Source: Lachnospiraceae bacterium UBA3762
GTDB taxonomy: Bacteria > Bacillota > Clostridia > Lachnospirales > Lachnospiraceae
DNA: 20,709 nucleotides
Assembly (NCBI GenBank): GCA_002371615.1
Contig: DFGA01000058.1
Span: forward strand, 1-20,709
Direction: 5' to 3'
Below the pieces are notes generated by a model that worked only from the letters and a program-made list of their open reading frames with translations, searched no databases and had not been told where the DNA came from. The position numbers and the translations under genes are program-made. Each line of letters opens with the position of its first letter. Within the stretch, counting starts at the first letter, position 1. Below are positions 1 to 6,555 of the stretch, piece by piece.

Positions 1-185
1 TTGTGGAAGCCGGGCAGCTCGATATCCACTTCATAGCCGTCATCGTGCTCCCGCACATCCGTCTTCATCAGGTTCTTCGCGTTGTGACCGTAAAGCGGCT
101 TCTCCAGCCGGGCGAATTCACGATCCATGTCGTCGAACCAACGATCCATCAGATCCTCACCAAAAATACCAGGCATGTACAACAT
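1..185 (-). CDS. hsp20: Hsp20/alpha-crystallin small heat shock protein, N-terminal part (cut by window edge)
   Basis: The first 61 codons are visible and the gene runs off the left edge. Small heat shock proteins are ATP-independent holdases that bind unfolding proteins in the cytoplasm. The N-terminus has the short acidic/aromatic segment (MPGIFGEDLMDRWFDDMD) and then LMKTDVREHDDGYEVDIELPG, which is the start of the alpha-crystallin fold as in clostridial Hsp20 proteins (family knowledge). The start at 185 is supported by AGGAGGG about nine bases upstream (complement of 192-198). A sigma-A promoter overlapping a CIRCE operator lies 130-170 bases upstream, so the gene is probably repressed by HrcA and induced by heat. 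The alpha-crystallin core itself is outside the window. Confidence 0.9.
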   Translation of the reverse strand, partial: MLYMPGIFGEDLMDRWFDDMDREFARLEKPLYGHNAKNLMKTDVREHDDGYEVDIELPGFH

Positions 186-311
186 AAGTCAAACCCTCCT
201 TTTATTTTCGGTCCTGGATGCTGTTCAGGGCTGTTGCTGTGGTATATGCCGCAAGTGGAGATGAGGAAACCCGGAACCTGAGTTCCGGATCTCTTCCCTT
301 CTTGCATGTAT

Positions 312-340
312 GTTATACCACTTGTATTAGCACTCGTCAA
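312..340 (-). promoter_or_regulatory. Sigma-A promoter of hsp20
   Basis: On the minus strand TTGACG (complement of 335-340) and TATAAC (complement of 312-317) are exactly 17 bases apart. The -35 box lies inside the CIRCE operator, so a bound repressor would block RNA polymerase. The leader to the hsp20 start is about 120 bases. Confidence 0.75.
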
Positions 341-353
341 GAGCGAGTGCTAA
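327..353. promoter_or_regulatory. CIRCE operator (HrcA binding site)
   Basis: TTAGCACTC, nine bases, then GAGTGCTAA: a perfect match to the consensus CIRCE inverted repeat bound by the heat-shock repressor HrcA. It usually controls groESL and dnaK operons; here it overlaps the hsp20 promoter. Confidence 0.97.
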
Positions 354-409
354 TATTTCTGTGAAGAATTTGTTAACTCTAATATATAAAACAGCCAGCA
401 GTTTACTAT

Positions 410-468
410 ATTGTTAGCGTCGGGTAAGAAGGGCCAATTTGTGGCTGTTTCCGCCTGACGCAAACAAT
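410..468. terminator. Imperfect 15-bp palindrome downstream of the nuclease remnant
   Basis: The arms at 410-424 and 454-468 pair over 15 positions with one mismatch and one wobble. A small inner GCCA/TGGC stem sits in the loop. It starts 13 bases after the stop of the minus-strand gene ending at 481, as a terminator would, but there is no good T-run on the minus strand; TTTT follows on the plus strand. It may be a weak or bidirectional terminator or a repeat element. Confidence 0.45.
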
Positions 469-480
469 TTTGACCTTTGT

Positions 481-1689
481 TCAACAACAATCCGCCTCGA
501 TGATGAATTTATGATGCTTGAACTCAAGAGTCGTGTTAGGCAAATCCTTATCATAATCAATCGCCACGAGCAGCATGTTGCCCTTGTAGTGTATGAGTCT
601 CTCCGGATATTTCTGTCTCTTAATCTGTGACATCGCTGTTTCTGCACTCCGGTTGTATTTCAATTCTACAACCAGCGCCGGCAGTGCCGGGTACTTAGGC
701 GAAGGCAAATATGCAATATCCACATACCCCTTTCCGCTATCCAGTTCCAGAATCGTTGTATAATACATCTGGGCAGCATAATAGGCGAGTTGGATTGCAT
801 AGCTTAATGCGGCTTCATCATTATATGTCTTATTTCCCGCACAGTTATGGGCTTCTTCCAGAAGCTCCGCAACCTTATCAGAATCCTTATCCAGCGTGGC
901 TTTCAGGATTTCTTGTGACAAATGAAACAATCGGAAAACGGGCTTCCACTCCACCCCCTTTGTGGATGACCTGAACTCGTCCAGAATCTCCCGGTTAGGG
1001 ATGAACACCTCGCTCTTCTTATCATCAAATCCAAGATACCCCAGATGAATCAGGAGGGAGAGCACGTCATCCCGTCCATGGAATGTTGTCATGTCATTCT
1101 GATAAGTGGATGTATCAATAGCGAGCCTCCCGCCATCCATCAGGAAAGCGACTGCTTCCTTCAGGCCATCATAATCCATTTCAATGAACTCAGCCAACGC
1201 CTCATAAGTCTCCGTTTTGTTCCAGTAATCCTTTATGATGCCCGTAGTTGTCGCCTCAACTACAGATAAAGGGCTGTAAAGGGAATACCTGACCGCTTCC
1301 GGTGATTTGCCGGTAGCTCGCAGTTCCTGATGATCCGGGTCTGGAGGCATGATATCACTCACCTCATACCCGTCATACCAGTCGCTGACAGCCTGGTAAT
1401 CTCTGCCATATTTTTTGCACAGATTCTGAACCTCTTCCTCAGTAAAGCCCGTATACCTGGCTAATTGCCTGGGGAACATCATGGAATACTCCGTAAACAT
1501 ATTCAAGGCTGAATGCTTCCCATACTTCTTTATCGGCAGGATGCCCGTCATATAGGCAAGCGCAATATTATTGTTATCTTTCATCAAGTCTCTAAGGAAA
1601 TCCAAGTATTCTTTCTGGCCTTCTTTATCATATCTAAAGTTATCCTCCTGAAGTATATAATTCTGCAATGTGCGAAGTTGTCTCCTCAC
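481..1689 (-). pseudogene. AAA-ATPase-like / PD-(D/E)XK nuclease protein, 5'-truncated
   Basis: The 402 residues match the middle and C-terminal parts of the AAA-ATPase-like plus DUF1703 nuclease family, common in Lachnospiraceae and Bacteroidetes and of unknown biological role. Residues 28-110 carry the family hallmarks YLDFLRDL, ALAYMTGILPIKKYG, SALNMF and WYDGYE. The C-terminal nuclease has GYVDIAYLP (D324) and VVELKYN (E342, K344) followed by QIKRQKYPERL. Full-length relatives are about 520-580 residues and start with a P-loop domain. Here the Walker A and B region (roughly 150 residues) is absent and an in-frame stop lies ten codons upstream of the GTG at 1689. The gene sits 37 bases behind the helicase stop. 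The nuclease residues are intact but the product is probably non-functional. Another remnant of this family lies near 10248-10406. Confidence 0.85.
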
Positions 1690-1725
1690 CTTGAAACTCG
1701 CTCCGACATTAATCCATCACACCTA

Positions 1726-3960
1726 TCACTCATTCAGCCACATTCCCCTCTTAAATGCAAGCGGAAAGGCAAATACCCGCTCTTCTCCCGTTTCAAACTC
1801 CACACAAAACCTGCCTGACTTCCCTAAACATCCCTCTCTGTCATACTCCACATCTGTAATGACGCCGGCACCATACTGTTCTGACATGACATGCATACCT
1901 ATTATAAGCTCATAGTTACTATTCAGATTCGTTGCCGAATCATTCCCGCCATGCGTTCTCCCCGGTCTGATTCTTTCAGAAACGTCTCTGCGCGGTACAT
2001 ACTCCGGCTGCTTTTTCTCAGATCTGCGGTATGAAGTCAGCTCATGAACAAAAGTCGATGGATTATCCGGAAATTTAAAGATACTGAGCTGGTCTATTGC
2101 TCTCGTAATGCCGACATAGAACAGCCTCCGCTCTTCTTCCAACTGTTTCTTCTCCTGCGGAGTTGCCGATCTTTTGTTTTTCGGCACCTGCGACGGAAAG
2201 ACCCCGTCGCACACATCCATGAGAAACACGCGCTCATACTCCAGTCCCTTGGAGGAGTGGATCGTGGACAGAACAAACGGGCAGCTGTAATCCTGCCGTG
2301 TATCTCTCAGAACACTTTGCAAATGCGCAAGCCTCTCCAGAAAACCCTCAAGCGTCGTTTCATTGAAAGACAGCTGTCTCAAAACAAAAAGCTTGTTTTC
2401 GTCAATATTATTACGTTCCAGATACTCGCCATACCCGCATGGTTTCTCGATGCGAAAAATTCCTTTCGAGGGGCGTTCATCCGTCATTTTCTGCAGATTT
2501 GTTGCGAGGCCGCGGCATTTTCCGAGAACCATACCGTTAATGCCTTTGACGTATTCCGCAGCTTCCAGAACCGGGATATCTCTTTTCCGGCTTATCCGGC
2601 ACATTTTTTCCGCCTGATCCTTACGTAGAAAAGTCTGGCACTTGAAATAAATCTGCATGAAAAGATCCGTGCTTTTGGGGTTCAGGGCAAACCGCATGAT
2701 ATTTGTAATATCCATAACCACACGGCTTGTAAAGAAAGACATATCCATGCTCTTTATCCTGTAAGGAATACCCTGCCTTTCCAACCGGTCTATCAGCGGA
2801 AGTACACTCTCGTTGTTTCTGTACAAAACAGCGGTCTCCGGAGCCTTTTTAACCGGAGAATCCGCTGCAGACGGCATACTTCCGATTTGGTTTCCGGCAC
2901 CGTTCACCGTTCGGCACGCATCCGCCACTTTAACAAGATATTTATACTGGCCCGCCCTGTTTCTGAGTTCGATATAGCTGATTTCCGAACCTTCCCCTCT
3001 GTCTGCTGCCATATGCTTATCATGGCGGGCTTCATTAAGCCGGATAAATGCGTCAGCGGCGGCTACGATCTTAGCATTGGATCTGTAGTTCCTGTCCATG
3101 ATAAGGATCCGGGCCCCGGCATGGTTTTTCTCAAAATCAAGGAGTGCCTCAGGGTATGCGGCCCGAAATCCGTATATGCTCTGATCCTCGTCGCCCACCA
3201 TGAACAGATTCCCGTCGGGACCTGCAAGAAGTGCAATGATGTAATGCTGTATCTTTGAGGTATCCTGTGCCTCATCGACACAGATGTATCTGTATTTTTC
3301 TCTGTAATAACGCTGAAGGTCCGGCTGCCTCATAAGAATCCTATAGGCGTAAACCATCTGGTCATCGTAGTCCATAAGCTGATTTTTCTTAAGGGTATCC
3401 GAATAATCACGGAATATATCAGTAAGCGGAATCCCCACGGTCTCTCCGAGTTTTTCTATCTCGTCTTCAGTCAGCATCATGTTTTTGCAGTAAGCGATGA
3501 GCGTCTGTGCATTTTTCACTTCGCTTTCTGTCGGATACTCGCTAAGATACTTTTTTAAAATGTCAATCAGGATCCTCCCCGCACCCTTATCGTCCGAGAG
3601 CAGCGAAAAAGGTCTTTTGCCGATCATTCTCCCATATTGGTTGATGATGCGGGCACAAATTCCGTTTATGGTCCGGAATTCGAGCCTGCCCGAGTATTCT
3701 CCGCCAAATATGGATTCAAATCTGCGTGCCATATCGTTTGTCGCAGCGACCGTGTATGTCAGTGTGAGGATATTTTCCGGAGAGATGTCTTTCACATACA
3801 GCATATATCCGAGACGTGTCACCAGTACCGTGGTTTTGCCGCTGCCCGGAACAGCGAGCAGCAGTATTTTTCCGTCTACCGTTTCAACAGCCTCGCGCTG
3901 CTTATCATTGAAATGCCCGGTATAATTGTTTAAGAAGTTTTCTTTGTCCATTATTTTCAT
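1726..3960 (-). CDS. UvrD/PcrA-type superfamily 1 DNA helicase
   Basis: An ATP-dependent 3'-5' DNA helicase of the UvrD/Rep group, about 744 residues. All motifs are in order: Q motif FNDKQREAV, motif I VPGSGKTT (about 37-44), Ia TLTYTVAATNDMARR, II CVDEAQDTS (about 227-235), III VGDEDQSIYGFRAA, IV RNYRSN, V STIHSSKGLEYERVFL, VI RRLFYVGITRA. A beta-rich tail (YGAGVITDVEYD) resembles the C-terminal Tudor-like segment of PcrA/UvrD. These proteins act in repair or displacement of proteins from DNA. The start is uncertain: 3960 (MKIMDKENF) gives the family's usual N-terminus, while an upstream GTG at 4008 adds 16 unlikely residues; neither has a strong ribosome binding site. The gene appears intact. 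A truncated nuclease gene follows 37 bases downstream. Confidence 0.92.
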   Translation of the reverse strand: MKIMDKENFLNNYTGHFNDKQREAVETVDGKILLLAVPGSGKTTVLVTRLGYMLYVKDISPENILTLTYTVAATNDMARRFESIFGGEYSGRLEFRTINGICARIINQYGRMIGKRPFSLLSDDKGAGRILIDILKKYLSEYPTESEVKNAQTLIAYCKNMMLTEDEIEKLGETVGIPLTDIFRDYSDTLKKNQLMDYDDQMVYAYRILMRQPDLQRYYREKYRYICVDEAQDTSKIQHYIIALLAGPDGNLFMVGDEDQSIYGFRAAYPEALLDFEKNHAGARILIMDRNYRSNAKIVAAADAFIRLNEARHDKHMAADRGEGSEISYIELRNRAGQYKYLVKVADACRTVNGAGNQIGSMPSAADSPVKKAPETAVLYRNNESVLPLIDRLERQGIPYRIKSMDMSFFTSRVVMDITNIMRFALNPKSTDLFMQIYFKCQTFLRKDQAEKMCRISRKRDIPVLEAAEYVKGINGMVLGKCRGLATNLQKMTDERPSKGIFRIEKPCGYGEYLERNNIDENKLFVLRQLSFNETTLEGFLERLAHLQSVLRDTRQDYSCPFVLSTIHSSKGLEYERVFLMDVCDGVFPSQVPKNKRSATPQEKKQLEEERRLFYVGITRAIDQLSIFKFPDNPSTFVHELTSYRRSEKKQPEYVPRRDVSERIRPGRTHGGNDSATNLNSNYELIIGMHVMSEQYGAGVITDVEYDREGCLGKSGRFCVEFETGEERVFAFPLAFKRGMWLNE

Positions 3961-4372
3961 ACTGACGATGACAGCAACGGGAAATGCCCGTGCAAGTCTG
4001 ACCGACACATGTCATTCCCCGTTTCAATATGCGTCCTTTCGTGGAGCAAATATCATGATTCCCTGTACAAAATCAATTTTGGAATAGCCACCTCCATTAT
4101 ATCTCCTTCCCGTACAAGTGACCAGAGCATTCCGATGAGCATCAGCAAATCCATTCAACGCTCCGATCCTTTCCGGATGCATGCGGTATGACTGCATCAG
4201 AAATGCTGTATTAAAATATGTTGGAATTTGCTACCTGAAAAATGGGAAAAATGTTTGTCGTTGGCATGCCGTTTATTTCATGTTACCATCTCATCGTAAA
4301 GCACATGTGCACGTGTTGCGGCAACTCAAAAGCCGCATCAACCGTAATCGATCACACGGAGCCTAAACACCT
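3961..4372. other. Intergenic region between divergent genes
   Basis: About 410 bases separate the helicase from the plus-strand HTH gene. No conserved protein is recognisable in any frame. A weak plus-strand promoter candidate is TTGGCA at 4261 and TACCAT at 4284 with 17-base spacing, 84 bases ahead of the HTH start. A short minus-strand reading frame with a ribosome binding site is listed separately. Confidence 0.4.
4053..4154 (-). CDS. Candidate 33-residue hydrophobic small protein or leader
   Basis: An ATG at 4154 opens 33 codons and ends in TGA at 4053. GGAG lies seven bases ahead of the start, and a second start within the frame has an ideal AAGGAG five bases upstream of an ATG (14 codons left). 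The N-terminal half is hydrophobic (MDLLMLIGMLWSLV), the rest mixed. It would be the first reading frame of a transcript leading to the helicase, so a leader peptide or a small membrane protein is possible. No family is recognised and chance is not excluded. Confidence 0.25.
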   Translation of the reverse strand: MDLLMLIGMLWSLVREGDIMEVAIPKLILYRES

Positions 4373-4891
4373 ATGCCATCAGAATTACTACCGTACAGTA
4401 AACGCCGAATAGTCCCGGCTCTTCCCGAAATCCCACCTGCCGAATGGTGTGACTTTCGTCGTGAATATGAGCAGGGCAAAACACTGAAGCAGATTGCATC
4501 TGACTATCATTGCGATTCCAGAACCGTTCGAAAAAGCCTGCTCCTTAACCAGGGGAGCAATGATATCGGAAAGCAAAACTGTTCAAAAAAGATAACTGCA
4601 TTTATCCCTAGAATAAATGATCTGTATCAAGAGTACATAAGCATAAATAATTCCGCAAACAAGTTCCCTGATACAGACAGCAAAACAGTCGGATTTGGCA
4701 ATCAGTCGCCTTCCAAAGAAACACACATAAGAAAATACGGTATATGCAGAATCAGCCGATTAATCACAGAGCAAATCACAGCCGAAGGATACACCGGTAG
4801 CGAACGAACGGTCCGGAATTACCTGAGCAGCAGCTTCATTTCCATTCAGACACATGTCTACAGAAAGGATGATAACAATGATTACCATTAA
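4373..4891 (+). CDS. HTH protein resembling the N-terminus of IS21 IstA transposase
   Basis: 172 residues with two recognisable parts. Residues about 24-55 (WCDFRREYEQGKTLKQIA then CDSRTVRKSLL) form a helix-turn-helix like that of IstA-type transposases. Residues about 121-152 (KYGICRISRLITEQI, GYTGSERTVRNYL) match the second IstA DNA-binding segment with the GYTGSxRTVR signature. The DDE catalytic domain is missing, so the protein could bind DNA but not transpose. It may be a domesticated regulator or an IS21 remnant; I lean to a free-standing regulator because the frame is open and ends cleanly. GGAG lies 11 bases before the ATG, a poor spacing. It overlaps the next gene by 14 bases, suggesting coupled translation. 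Confidence 0.65.
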   Translation: MPSELLPYSKRRIVPALPEIPPAEWCDFRREYEQGKTLKQIASDYHCDSRTVRKSLLLNQGSNDIGKQNCSKKITAFIPRINDLYQEYISINNSANKFPDTDSKTVGFGNQSPSKETHIRKYGICRISRLITEQITAEGYTGSERTVRNYLSSSFISIQTHVYRKDDNNDYH

Positions 4892-5807
4892 AACCACACC
4901 GAACTTCTATGGAATTTCTCTTCAGGGAGATTATCTTGATTTAAACGAACTCTATGACAGCATATCAAGATATCTGGAATTATACATGAAAAACAACGAA
5001 TTCTATCCCTATCACGAGTATGAATATCTGCTCTCCCTGAATTACGACATACGCCATGCATATATGGGAACGAGAAACGTGGAAATAAAGGAAAACAACG
5101 CTTCCGACGTGGGAGTTTTCGCCGAAAACATATTTCAAATTCCGGAACAGAGTAAGAAAGAATTCTCGGCTATACGCCGCAAATTCAAAAATGGAAACCT
5201 TTACTTTGGAGTCGGCATACTCTATCCCCTCGTGTTCCATTATCTCACATCGCTAAATGAGATAGCCTATGAGGAACCGTCTCCTGAATGGTTCGACAAT
5301 CTTCCTGAGCATATGCCAGACTATAACATGATTCGTGCAAACAAAGACAGGCTCATGATTCTCCATTTTACTTCCCTGCTTTGGGAAAATATTGAATCTC
5401 TGCTGGGAAGCGATAAGGCACTTGCAGCTATGGAGTATTATGACAATGAAGATTTCTTTCTGGCTCCTTATCTTTACACGGATGCGCTTCTCCACTGGCA
5501 GCTTGCCCATTTCGGTATGCTTTCCGAAGAAGATAAAAAGCTATTTTTAATCAAGGCTCTTTATGAAATCATTGATTCCGAAGATCTGTCACAATATCCG
5601 GATGATTATAGGGTGGCGTATAACCATTATAAAGAAGCAACTGAATCATTAAAGAAAAATCCTCTTCCGGCCTTCCCCGAAAAGGATACTTTTTATAAGA
5701 TGTTGGATGAATTCCTTACGAACGACGAGCCCCTTTATGAATCGACATTTGATACATTTCTCGAAACGCATTACGGTAAGATTAAGAATGAGGACCCGGA
5801 AATGTGA
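4878..5807 (+). CDS. Uncharacterised protein, possibly DUF6904-like
   Basis: About 309 soluble, acidic residues without signal peptide or membrane helix. The N-terminus (MITIKTTPNFYGISLQGDY, then DLNELYDSI) and the segment NYDIRHAYMGTRNVEI resemble, from memory, a DUF6904-type family of unknown function. A homology search would be needed to confirm this. The start at 4878 is preferred over ATGs at 4854 and 4869 because AAAGGA sits eight bases upstream of it. The first codons overlap the end of the HTH gene in another frame, so the two form an operon. No catalytic motif is visible. A role linked to the upstream DNA-binding protein is only inferred from the overlap. Confidence 0.7.
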   Translation: MITIKTTPNFYGISLQGDYLDLNELYDSISRYLELYMKNNEFYPYHEYEYLLSLNYDIRHAYMGTRNVEIKENNASDVGVFAENIFQIPEQSKKEFSAIRRKFKNGNLYFGVGILYPLVFHYLTSLNEIAYEEPSPEWFDNLPEHMPDYNMIRANKDRLMILHFTSLLWENIESLLGSDKALAAMEYYDNEDFFLAPYLYTDALLHWQLAHFGMLSEEDKKLFLIKALYEIIDSEDLSQYPDDYRVAYNHYKEATESLKKNPLPAFPEKDTFYKMLDEFLTNDEPLYESTFDTFLETHYGKIKNEDPEM

Positions 5808-5928
5808 CAAGCATCAATGATATGTATACGAATTACAGTAGCTGTCAAAATGTCAGCTCATGAATGCTGGTTATAGTACGATCAAGCTGATCGAATATAG
5901 TTCCTTTTTATAGAAAGAGCAATATTTT

Positions 5929-5954
5929 GCCCTCAGAAAAAGTCTTCTGAGGGC
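5929..5954. terminator. Perfect 10-bp hairpin after the plus-strand operon
   Basis: GCCCTCAGAA pairs with TTCTGAGGGC around a six-base loop, 122 bases after the stop at 5807. No T-run follows on either strand, so intrinsic termination is doubtful; it is listed as a terminator candidate by position only. Confidence 0.4.
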
Positions 5955-5995
5955 TATGTAAAGACGCATAGGAAACAATGTTTCGCATGACGCAA

Positions 5996-6027
5996 GAAAG
6001 GCTACCACCCATAAGTGATAGCCTTTC
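5996..6027 (-). repeat. Hairpin repeat, relative of the terminator at 8822-8849
   Basis: GAAAGGCTACCAC pairs with GTGATAGCCTTTC around six bases. One position is C-A on the plus strand but G-U on the minus strand, so the minus-strand RNA folds without mismatch. The sequence is clearly related to the hairpin at 8822-8849 (shared CTACCAC and GTGATAGCCTTT). No T-run is present here. Confidence 0.55.
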
Positions 6028-6120
6028 GAAACGTAAACCAAGATATGATTAATCCTTCCTGCTAATCTAATACTATGTTCGGTTATCTACATATGAAGTC
6101 AGGGCACTTTGATGATAAAT

Positions 6121-6163
6121 GACCCACCTTAGCAGCCAGCTATTGAGGTAACTAAGGTGGGTC
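6121..6163 (-). terminator. 12-bp hairpin overlapping the stop of the LRR remnant
   Basis: GACCCACCTTAG and CTAAGGTGGGTC form a perfect 12-bp stem around 19 bases. The TAG stop of the frameshift-corrected LRR gene (6152-6154) lies within the first minus-strand arm. GATTTTC follows on the plus strand and ATTTATC on the minus strand, so direction is ambiguous; position favours termination of the minus-strand gene. Confidence 0.5.
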
Positions 6164-6555
6164 GATTTTCAACATAAAAGCAACCGTATCATTCTTTACA
6201 TTCACAATGAAAATTTCAAATGCATTGCCAGCTTCATAAACTTCATTTTCTGAAAAGGCACATAAATACAAGAGGTTATTAACAATATCATATTGCTTTC
6301 CCCTTTACAAACATTATGCAATTCATAGATAAATAGCATATCACTTACATATGTGTTGCTTAAATCAAGATATATCAAGTTCCTTAAATCAGACAATGAA
6401 TCAATGTTTCTAATGCTTGTATAATGCAAGTCAAGGCTATATAAGCTCGTTAATCTGGATAAAGAACTAATATTTCTAAGATTTCCATTTCTGAACAAAT
6501 CAAGATTTGTTAACTTTGTTAAGCCTTCTAAAGCAGTAATATCTTTTACGCTCGT
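6152..6555 (-). pseudogene. Leucine-rich repeat protein, C-terminal remnant with frameshift
   Basis: Starting at the junction near 6555 the minus strand encodes about four leucine-rich repeat units (DITALEGLTKLTNLDL, LRNISSLSRLTSLYSLDL, IRNIDSLSDLRNLIYLDL), the LxxLxxLxL pattern of bacterial LRR proteins that bind ligands. After LSNTYVSD the frame drifts. If one G is added at the G4 run (complement of 6300-6303), the frame continues as YDIVNNLLYLCAFSENEVY, then AFEIFIVNVKNDTVAFMLKIDPP and a stop at 6152. That restored tail is protein-like. The N-terminal portion of the gene is missing: beyond 6555 the DNA belongs to an unrelated oxidoreductase on the other strand. There is no start codon or ribosome binding site, so this is a remnant. 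Confidence 0.75.

Larger units (their letters stand above)
5808..6151. other. Intergenic region rich in hairpins
   Basis: This stretch holds no recognisable gene. It contains three inverted repeats (5929-5954, 5996-6027 and 6121-6163, listed separately) between a plus-strand operon and a minus-strand remnant that converge on it. Confidence 0.6.

Noticed and set aside
2044..2628. Plus-strand frame of 194 codons.
   Set aside because: It is antisense to helicase motifs V and VI and shows no domain signature.
4181..4366. Plus-strand frame of 61 codons ahead of the HTH gene.
   Set aside because: No ribosome binding site, no motif and no hydrophobic or charged pattern typical of a real small protein.
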